Source: Setophaga petechia | Taxonomy: Eukaryota > Chordata > Aves > Passeriformes > Parulidae | Length of the DNA stretch: 64,000 nucleotides | Direction: 5' to 3' | Assembly (NCBI GenBank): GCA_024362935.1 | Contig: JANCRA010000174.1 | Location: 310,001-374,000, forward strand | In this document: positions 55,897-64,000 of the stretch, piece by piece | How the letters are laid out: every line of letters begins with the position of its first letter | How positions within the stretch are numbered: the first letter of the stretch is position 1 | Program-made: the position numbers and the translations under genes | Notes under the pieces: generated by a model | Database searches by the model: none | The model's input: the letters and a program-made list of their open reading frames with translations, nothing else | Told to the model about the DNA's origin: nothing

Positions 55897-56490
55897 GCAG
55901 CCACCCAGACTCCAAAAAAATGATTGATTCTGCCAGAATCACCCCAAAAAAACCCCTGTGCAGAATCAGAGCTGGTGAAAATAATGGAATCTGGGAGAAA
56001 ATCCACTTTTCTTGAAGCCTCTGTGACAATCCTTTGGATGGACACTTGTTGCTGATGGTTTGTGCAAAAAAGAAAGAGCTCAGGGAATTGTAAAGAAGGA
56101 AAAGCTGTCGGTGCTGCAGCCACCCAGACTCCCAAAAAATGACTGATTCTGCCAGAATCACCCCAAAAAAACCCCTCTGCAGAGTCAAAAATAATGGAAT
56201 CTGGGAGAAAATCCTCTTTTGTTGAAGCCTTTGGTGACAATCCTTTGGATGGACACTTGTTGCTGGTGGTTTGCGCACAGGGTGTGACTGAAATCCTGTG
56301 CCAGCCAAAGGGAGAGCAGCAGAACAAGGAGATCCTCAGCTCTGCAGTGACCCCTGAATTGTGCACTGGGATAAATCCCAGTGAGAGCTCACACACACCT
56401 GGGAGGGGTTCCCTGAGCTTGGGTGCAAATGTCTGAGGAGCAAACCCAGCTCAGGGAATTGTAAAGGAGGAAAAGCTGCTGCTGCTGCAG
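55897..56490. repeat. ~218-bp tandem duplication plus partial third copy
   Basis: Copy 1 starts at 55897 and copy 2 at 56115, both with GCAGCCACCCAGACTCC, TGATTCTGCCAGAATCACCC and GGATGGACACTTGTTGCTG. A partial third copy at about 56445-56490 has AGCTCAGGGAATTGTAAAGG. A 46-bp stretch (GGTGAAAATAATGG side) differs between copies. Confidence 0.88.
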
Positions 56491-57387
56491 CCCCAGGAAT
56501 GGATGGACACAGACCCAGAGGCCTCTGCCATCCCAAATCCTCACCCACTCCACAAAATCCCTCATAATTTTGCTGAGCTCCTTTCCAAACTCAGTGTGGT
56601 TCCCCTCGCTTGGGAATCACAGGAAAAAATATCTCGATTTTTTTTTCCCAGGCCTTTCTAATTTTCTAAGCAGCCCTAAGTCACTGTGGAATAAAGGAGC
56701 TTCCATGGGATGTGCAGCAGGGACAGAATTCCTGTTTCCTGAGGAACAGCCAAGCTGGAACTGGAATTATTGTTCTCTTATGGTGACACCTGCTGGCAAA
56801 GGCAGCCTCCTGTAACAGCTTCTGGAAAAGGATCAATCCCAAAATCACCTGGATCGGTGGGACCGGGTCAGGGCTGTGGGGAAAGGAGGCACAGGAGAGT
56901 GGGAGGAACTGGGGTGAATCAGCCAAAGCAAGGAAAAACAGGAAGGACACACGGTGGGGCTTGAAATTCAGGGAATTCAGAAGGGGATCAATTGTTCTCC
57001 ATCCCCACAGATGAGACAGAATAAAGGATCAGTGCACATCCCACTGAGGAAAACAAAGATTTGGGCAAGGCCCCGTTGAGTGGAAGGTTCCTACATGAGG
57101 AGGCAATGCTGGAAAATCCTTCACAACCCCTGGACATCTGAATTTCCAGTCGTGCTTCTTCCAGCTCATTCAATCAAGACTGAGCCCAGCTCAAACCACC
57201 AAGCTCAGCCCCTCTCTTCTTCTTTTACTCATTTTCAGTGTTGCTGAAGAGTGAAACCCAGGTGGTTTTCAGCAGGACACCATGGAAATCAGGGATGGAA
57301 TTCCCAGTTTATTAATGATGTGCCAGAAAAATGACACAGGAACAGCAGCTCCAGCACGGATGGAGGAATCACAACCATGTGTTCCAC
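56491..57387. other. Unique DNA, no gene seen
   Basis: No recognised element. Short frames on both strands without support. Confidence 0.4.
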
Positions 57388-57757
57388 ACCACAGGTATCC
57401 CAAAGGATACACACCACAGGTATCCCAAAGGATAAACACCACAGGTATCCCAAAGGATACACACCACAGGTTTCCTAAAGGATACACACCACAGGTATCC
57501 TAAAGGATACACACCACAGATATCCCAAAGGATAAACACCACAGGTATCCTAAAGGATACACACCACAGGTATCCCAAAGGATAAACACCACAGGTATCC
57601 TAAAGGATACACACCACAGATATCCCAAAGGACAAACACCACAGGTATCCCAAAGGATAAACACCACAGATATCCCAAAGGATAAACACCACAGGTATCC
57701 TAAAGGATACACACCACAGATATCCTAAAGGAAAAACACCACAGGTTTCCTAAAGGA
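57388..57757. repeat. 23-bp minisatellite ACACCACAGGTATCCCAAAGGAT, ~16 units
   Basis: Very regular array with C/T variation in ATCCC/ATCCT and ACAC/AAAC. Its last unit passes into the longer repeat to the right, which itself carries one ACCACAGGTATCCTAAAGG unit near its junctions. Confidence 0.96.
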
Positions 57758-58590
57758 TCAGAGCTTGGCATCCCTCAGGATTCAGCTGAAATCCCTGTGT
57801 TTTATCCCAAAATTTCAATCCCAGAAAGCAACAAAATTTGGAAATTTCATTTTCAAAATGGAAATTAAACCTGTGCTTGGTCACTCTTTTGGCGTGGCAG
57901 AGCAGGGATGGTGGGATGGGCTTTGCCAGGATAAATCCTTTGCTTGGCATCCCAACAGGATCCCATCAGACATGGAGCACTCCTGGGCTCACATTATAAG
58001 GTGATTAATTCTTAATTAAAAGCTCTGAGCTGCTCCCACACCACAGGTATCCTAAAGGACCAGAGCTTGGCATCCCTGGGGATTCAGCTGAAATCCTAAA
58101 CTCAGTGTTTTATCCCAAAATTTCAATCCCAGAAAGCAAAATGGAAATGAAACCTGTGCTTGGTCACTCTTTTGGCATGGCAGAGCAGGGATGGTGGGAT
58201 GGGGTTTGCCAGGATAAATCCTTTTGTTTGACATCCCAACAGGATCCCAACAGACATGGAGCACTCCTGGGCTCAGATTAAGGTGATTAATTCATAATTA
58301 AAATCTCTGAGCTGCTCCCATACCAAAGGTATAGGACCAGAGCTTGGCATCCATGGAGATTCAGCTGAAATCCTAAACTCAGTTTTTTATCCCAAAATTT
58401 CAATCAAAAAAAGCAAAGAAAGCCAAATGGAAATGAAACCTGTGCCTGGTCACTGTTTTGGCATGGCAGAGCAGGGATGGTGGGATGGGCTCTGCCAGGA
58501 TAAATCCTTTGCTTGACATCCCAACATCCCCCCAGCACTCCTGGGCTCACATTAAGGTGATTAATTAATAATTAAAAGCTCTGAGCTGCT
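57757..58590. repeat. Tandem repeat, unit ~280-300 bp, 3 copies
   Basis: CAGAGCTTGGCATCC occurs near 57759, 58061 and 58339. Shared blocks are ATTCAGCTGAAATCC, TTTTATCCCAAAATTTCAAT, GGCAGAGCAGGGATGGTGGG and AAGGTGATTAATT. Each unit begins with a remnant of the 23-bp repeat, so the two arrays are parts of one structure. Confidence 0.93.
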
Positions 58591-59714
58591 CCCACACCTC
58601 TGGAGAACAGGGAACAGAGCAGGAATAAGCCATAACTCCCAGGAGATGGCAAACCTTGTTCAGCTGCATTGAAAACTCTTCAGTGCAATTTGCAGCCAGT
58701 TTATCTCCCTCCCAATAAAGCCCACATTTCCTCCTTTTCCTTTGTTATGGAAAATTCCAGGGATAACAGACAGCGTGGAACCAGCAGGACTAAGTTTGAC
58801 GAAACCTTTTTAATGATGCATCATGGAAAAAGCAACTGTGGATTGTTCTGGCCGTGCCAAAAAAAGAGTTTCTGGTTCGTGTGGGGAGTTTCTCCTCCAA
58901 GTTTTAGTCTCCACAAGCACCTTGGAGCACACAGGCACTAACAGCTTTTCCAGTCTTTCTCCTGGAGCCTCCATCCCACAGTATTTGCCTTGTTCAAGGG
59001 GGAAAGATGCATCTTGGAGCCATTTGCTGGGGCAGCTCTGGGGCATCATGCAATATTTATATTCTGTTAATCTGAGAGCTTGAAATGAAAAGATGGAAGA
59101 GGCCAAATCCAAGCTTTCCACAAATGCCATTGATTTGGGAGCAGCGCTGGATTGGGGCCAGCGTTTTCCCTCGCCTCCCTCTCTGCCTTTCAGGATATTT
59201 GTGGAAATGAGGAGCAGGGTCATTTGGTATTCAGCCCTGGCTATGAATTATAATCTGGGTATGAACTGTGCAGAAATTTAAAAGGCAAATTTTTCACCTC
59301 AGAAACAAACTTTTCTTTCCAGCAGCCAAAAAAACCCAGGGCCAGAGGCAGCCCCTGGCTGGCAGGAAAGGGCAGCACACAAAACACACACGGGGGGTTC
59401 ACCCTCTGCAAAACCAGAACAAAATTAAAAGAATTCCCCCCCGAGCAAGGGGGACAGCTTGGAAACTGTTCAGAAACCTGAGGGGGCTCACAAGATTGGC
59501 ATCATCAGGGACATAAATTTCCATAATATCTGCATCAAAAATAAAGCCAGGCCACCTTTCTGTTCTGTGCCTCATTTAATAAGGGCTATAATGCAATTAA
59601 ATCACTTCACAATTAATGTTTTGTCTCTGGGCCATTCCTTGGAGGGGCTGACTGCTCCCCCTTGGAGCAGGGAGAACAATGAGGCACCAGAGGGGACCCG
59701 TTTCATGTGGGGGT
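58591..59714. other. Unique DNA, no gene seen
   Basis: About 1.1 kb of non-repetitive sequence. Frames such as 58669-58941 are open for up to 90 codons but have no recognised homology or splice structure. Confidence 0.4.
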
Positions 59715-61290
59715 CACCCTCCCTGAAGGATCTGCATCTGCTGGGGAGGCTGGGTAAGATCTCAGATCCTGAATTCCTGGATTTGCTGAACTTGTCATGA
59801 GATAAAACCTCCAGGAACACCCCAAAATCCTGCTGGATTTCACTGCCTTTCCAATTCCTGGTTGTATCAAACCTTTCAGATTCTGGATGTACAAATCCCT
59901 GGAGGATCTGCATCTCCTGGGGAGGTTGGATAAGATCTCAGATCCTAAGGATGCTCTAAATTCTTGGATTTGCGGAATTTGACATGAGATAAAACCTCCA
60001 GGAACACCCCAATCCTGGATTTTATTGCTTTTCCAATTCCTGCATCTATCAAACCTTTCAAATTCCTGGGTATACACATCCCTGAAGGATCTGCATCATC
60101 TGGGGAGGCTGGATAAGATCTCAGATCCTAAGGGTGCTCTGATTCCTTGGATTTGCTGAACTTGTCATGAGATAAAATTTCCAGGAACACCCCAATCCTG
60201 CTGGATTTCACTGCCTTTCCAATTCCTGGTTGTATCAAACCTTTCAGATCCTGGATGTACAGATCCCTGAAGGATCTGCATCTCCTGGGGAGGCTGGGTA
60301 AGATCTCAGATCCTAAGGATGCTCTGAATTCTTGGATTTGCTATGAGGCAAAACCCCCAGAAGCTCCCCAATCCTGCTGGATTTTCTTGCCTTTCAGATC
60401 CCTGGGTATATCAAACCTTTTAGATTCTGGATGTACAGATCCCTGAAAGATCTGCATCTGCTGGGGAGGCTGGGTAAGATCTCAGATCCTAAGGATGCTC
60501 TAAATTCTTGGATTTGCGGAATTTGACATGAGATAAAACCTCCAGGAACACCCCAATCCTGGATTTTATTGCTTTTCCAATTCCTGCATCTATCAAACCT
60601 TTCAAATTCCTGGGGATACAGATCCCTGAAGGATCTGCATCTGCTGGGGAGGCTGGATAAGATCTCAGATCCTAAGGATGCTCTGAATTCTTGGATTTGC
60701 TATGAGGCAAAACCTCCAGAAGCTCCTCAATCCTGCTGGATTTCACTGCCTTTCCAATTCCTGGATGTATCAAACCTTTCAAATTCCTGGGTATACAGAT
60801 CCCTGAAGGATCTGCATCTGCTGTGGAGGCTGGGTAAGATCTCAGATCTTAAGGATGCTCTGATTCCTTGGATTTGCTGAACTTGTCATGAGATAAAACC
60901 TCCAGGAACACCCCAATCCTGGATTTTATTGCCTTTCCAATTCCTGGTTGTATCAAACCTTTCAATTTCCTGGGGATACAGATCCCTGAAGGACCTGCAT
61001 CTTCTGGGGAGGCTGGATAAGATCTCAGATCCTAAGGATGCTCTGAATTCTTGGATTTGCTGTGAGGCAAAACCTCCAGGAACACATAAATCCTGCTGGA
61101 TTTTCTTGCCTTTCCAGTTCCGGGATGTATCAAACCTTTCAGATTCTGGATGTACAAATCCCTGAAGGATCTGGATCTGCTGGGGAGGTTGGATAAGACT
61201 TTGGATCTTAAGAATGTTCTGAATTCTTGCATTTGCTATGAGACAAAACCTCCAGGAACACCCCAACCCTGCTGGATTTCACTGCTTTTC
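59715..61290. repeat. Satellite-like array, unit 176-185 bp, ~9 copies
   Basis: GGATCTGCATCTGCTGGGG starts units at 59728, 59904, 60087, 60272, 60448, 60631, 60808, 60991 and 61167, giving spacings of 176-185 bp. Units fall into types by the segment after TTGGATTTGC: GAACTTGTCATGAG, GGAATTTGACATGAG, or the shorter TATGAGGCAAAAC. The short type accounts for the ~177-bp spacings. The period is close to one nucleosome repeat. Confidence 0.94.
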
Positions 61291-61292
61291 AG

Positions 61293-61486
61293 ATCCTGCA
61301 TGTTTTAAACCTCAGCCTGAGCCAGTGCTGGACCCTGACCTTACCAGCTCCTCTGCAGATGATAAAAGCCTGAACTGGAGGGACTTAAGCTGGGTTTTAG
61401 GCCCTGGGATCAGTGCTCAGAATGAGACTGAGGTTCAGGCTCTGTGGAATAGTCCAAACCATCCAACACAGACTCTGTACTTCTGA
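61293..61486 (+). CDS. Exon-like frame, possible terminal exon, gene not recognised
   Basis: A plus-strand frame of 64 codons ends at TGA 61484-61486. It follows a plausible splice acceptor (CTGCTTTTCAG, AG at 61291-61292), and a second possible acceptor (CTCCTCTGCAG) ends near 61358. The peptide (SLNWRDLSWVLGPGISAQNE in the middle) is not low-complexity. An AATAAA at 61634-61639 lies ~150 bp beyond the stop, as for a short 3' untranslated region. However the first acceptor and ~8 codons belong to the end of the satellite array, no upstream exon is visible, and I recognise no family. Chance remains likely. Confidence 0.25.
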
Positions 61487-61689
61487 CACCTTCTTTGTGT
61501 ATTGGCTTTTCTTGTTTGGAATTAATTCCTGCTCCATTTACGCCCAGAGTGTCTCCACACATCCAAGTTTTTATGTCAGGTTCTCTTTCACAGATGCACT
61601 TTAATCTTAACCTCAGATTAATTCATCCTTCAAAATAAAAAATACAAAGAAATGCCACATTATTTCCTTTCTATATTTAATAATCCCAG
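61487..61689. other. AT-rich DNA after the exon-like frame
   Basis: Contains AATAAA at 61634-61639. Otherwise featureless. Confidence 0.4.
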
Positions 61690-61845
61690 AATTATTGAGG
61701 TTGGAAAAGTCCCTCAAGTCCAGCTGTGCCTGATCCCCCCCTTGTCAGAGCTCTGAGTGCCTTGGACACCTCCAGGGATGGGGACTCCAAACCTCCCTGG
61801 GCAGCTCCAAAGCCTCATCACCTTTTCTAGGAAGAAATGAAATGA
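61690..61845 (-). mobile_element. CR1-like LINE fragment, antisense
   Basis: CAGAATTATTGAGGTTGGAAAAG, GAGTGCCTTGGACACCTCC, AGGGATGGGGACTCCAAACC and CCCTGGGCAGCTCC show the second CR1 subfamily type, also seen at 12070-12420. Confidence 0.82.
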
Positions 61846-62255
61846 AAATCCAAATTTTCACATGAAAATCCAAACTTTCCACCTAGAGAACGTCAGCTCT
61901 GCCCTGGTGTCCTTTTCCATCCTTTCCTTCCATCAGCACAGGCACTTCCAGGAATGCTCTGAATTTTTTCAGAATTCATTTTTCCAAACCCTGAAGCTCC
62001 AAAGGCAGATTTGCCCCAGTGGTTCCTGGACGGGTTCAGCAGGGGCAGGGGATGCTGGAAATCCTCCTGTGAGGATTCACAGGATCAAATCTTAGGAACA
62101 GGAATTCTGCATTCCAATTGAATTCACCTAAAATTGTCCTGTGTGGGATTCTTGCCTGGAAAATCTCAGTGACAGCAGGAGAATCTCCTGCCTGTTTGTG
62201 TAAAAATGCTGTTTGTTCATCACTTTTTATTCCCCTTTTCCTTCATGGAAAGGCA
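61846..62255. other. Unique DNA, no gene seen
   Basis: A 16-bp AAATCCAAATTTTCACATG-type segment is doubled near 61845-61870. No other feature. Confidence 0.4.
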
Positions 62256-62672
62256 AAGCTTATTAATTTATTTTTATGATTTATTTTATTTTTATTGCTG
62301 AATTAATTTTTATTATTTATTTGTATGAATTAATTTATTTTGTATTATTTAATTCATTTGTATTATTTATTTTTATGATTTAATTCATTTTTATTATTTA
62401 ATTCATTTGTACTATTTATTTGCATGATTTAATTTATTTGTATTATTTAACTTATTTTTACTATTTAATTCATTTGCATTATCCAATGTATTTGTATTAT
62501 ATAATTTATTTGTATTATTTATTTGTATTATCCAATGCATTTGTATTATATAATTTATTTGTATTATTTATTTGTATTATCCAATGTATTTGTATTATAT
62601 AATTTATTTGTATTATCTAAGTTATTTGTATTATGTAATTTATTTGTATTATTTATTTGTATTATTTATTTG
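62256..62672. repeat. AT-rich tandem repeat (TTTGTATTATTTAATTCA)
   Basis: About 415 bp of ~16-20-bp units ATTTGTATTATTTAATTC and ATTTGTATTATCCAATG. Alternating tyrosine-leucine-isoleucine peptide frames are composition artefacts. Confidence 0.93.
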
Positions 62673-62800
62673 TGTGCCAGGCAGGAGGGAGGCAGAGCCA
62701 GCCTGGCACCAGCAGCCCAATTTAGTGCACAGGTATTTGATTAGATAAAAAAACCTGATTTAATTGGAAAGAACTCCATCTCTGGGTGCAGCACTGGACC
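62673..62800. other. Unique DNA
   Basis: No recognised feature. Confidence 0.4.
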
Positions 62801-63886
62801 TGTGGAGGTGGATAAGTGACGAGGCAGACGGGAGACCTTGCTCACCCTCTGATGATCGACAAATCTCAGATTTATTGATGAACAGAATCACTTTTATAAT
62901 CACAGTAATAAGGCTCATACACATTGCAAAACTAGAGCTCACCATTGGTCAGCTATAAAAAGTCAGTCCCACCTTTCTCAGGATGTTTGTGGCTTCTTTT
63001 TTACCTCCTGTTATCACATAATTTATTAAACAACTTCTTGCTCAAAGAAACCATGGCCTTGAATCAGGCAGCTGTTGCTTTCTCAGATGTACTTTCTCAT
63101 GTCTCTTTTCCCAGTGTTATGTTTGTTTAATTATCTCTTCATAAAAAAAAAACTAAACAATATTTGGAATAGCAACAATTTTAATTAAATAGTTTAAAAA
63201 AATTACATAAATAAGGGATAATTTGGTTCAAATAATAGCGCATAAGCAAAAATAACCGCGGGGTGTGGAGTGCAGGGTTCTGGGACTCTTGCCACCTCAC
63301 GTACACGCTTGCTAAATGAAAATTCTCTCTTTTATGCTATCTATCTATGCTATTTCTTCTCATTTTCGATTCATCATACTTCTACTTCTACTTTCATCAC
63401 TACTTTTACTGCGCATGTGCCACCACTGGGTTTGGTGGTCGCACAAGTCTTTTAGGAGTCGTCTGATGAAGATTTCGTAGTCATCCTCTGTGTCCTTTAA
63501 TTCACCTTTGGGTTACACATGTGCACCAAGCCAGTACAATGTAAGCTAAGTCTAACATATCACTATATCTACATATCAAGGCAATAAATCTTTTATAATT
63601 AGCATTTTCTAAGACTTAACCAGGTTTTGCTTCTTCTCTACTCATTTTTAGCAATTGTATTTTCGGCTTCTTTCTTCTTGTCTTTGTGAACATCTGCCGG
63701 GAGGAGTAGAGCCTCTCCTCTCCCTCTCTTCTTTAGCATTACTACTTTTTAACTATTTTTATTATTCCCAATTAATATAATAATTAATATAATTACTGTA
63801 CTAATATTGATTATTGTTTCAATTTTATCAGCACGAATCATACCTATTTATCACACCATCGACTGTCTCAATAAAAACTGTGCACA
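62801..63886 (-). mobile_element. Long LTR (~1.09 kb), minus orientation
   Basis: The left ~330 bp match 32004-32310 (ATAATCACAGTAATAAGGCTC, ATTGGTCAGCTATAAAA, AGTCCCACCTTTCTCAGGAT). On the minus strand TCAATAAATCTGAG gives a polyadenylation signal near 62868-62880. The right ~30 bp (GACTGTCTCAATAAAAACTG, TGCACA) match the right end of the shorter copy. The 730 bp between (about 63120-63855) are absent from it. They include CACTGGGTTTGGTGGTCGC and could be original U3 or a nested insertion. No target duplication was found. Confidence 0.6.
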
Positions 63887-64000
63887 GCTCAGGGGCTCCT
63901 GCCAGGGCTGCAGTTCAGTGAGAGGGGCCAGGGCCCAGGCTGGGGCTGTGGTGTCACTCCAGCCTCCAGCAGCCCAGGTTTTCCAGCCCCCCTAAGAGGG
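63887..64000. other. Unique DNA to the window end
   Basis: GC-rich, with no feature recognised. Confidence 0.4.

Overview
This window looks like non-coding nuclear DNA from a bird, most likely a songbird. The sequence shows many truncated 3' ends of CR1 LINEs, recognisable by the terminal block TTCCAACCCAAACCATTC and by the GCTCCAAGCC and CCATGGGCAGGGACACC blocks on the opposite strand. It also shows several solo retroviral LTRs. Linking these LTRs to songbirds is my recollection of the families and was not checked by a search. I find no convincing intact protein-coding gene, no tRNA or rRNA, no CRISPR array and no bacterial-type operon. Nearly all open frames run through tandem repeats and are low-complexity accidents. 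Two short stretches are weak coding candidates: an exon-like frame at 61293-61486 and a frame with internal stops at 32872-33267.

The dominant content is tandem repeats. Adding up the arrays listed here gives roughly a third of the window. Units range from 5 bp (TTTCC, CCATC), 8 bp, 20-25 bp, 31 bp, 46-49 bp, 69 bp and 83 bp up to about 180, 200, 290-300 and 532 bp. Several arrays grew out of recognisable mobile elements. Three sit on CR1 3' ends (8618-8908, 23298-24461, 49490-50405). Three lie inside LTRs or LTR-like sequence (83-bp octamer units at 27571-28150 and 29561-30015, an AT-rich block at 11216-11620, a 46-bp array at 38176-38517).

Layout: 1-7500 is mostly unique DNA with CR1 fragments and a mosaic of short paralogous segments. 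7518-13126 has three copies of one LTR family, a 23-bp array on a CR1 and a 161-bp-arm inverted repeat. 13956-24570 is a run of minisatellites. 26985-33270 is an ERV-derived cluster with octamer-bearing repeats and a possible pseudogene. 33570-41150 is almost continuous minisatellite with LTR pieces, one LTR having landed inside an array. 42115-50465 has medium-length arrays, an LTR with a clear 5-bp target duplication, about 1.8 kb of polypurine repeats and a CR1-derived array. 50466-59720 alternates unique DNA, including the best candidates for conserved non-coding sequence, with arrays. 59715-64000 has a 176-185-bp satellite-like array, the exon-like frame and a long LTR.

All coordinates of repeats were read by eye and array edges are good to perhaps 10-20 bp. 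LTR edges with a stated target-site duplication are more exact. Assignment to families rests on recognised motifs, not on a database search.
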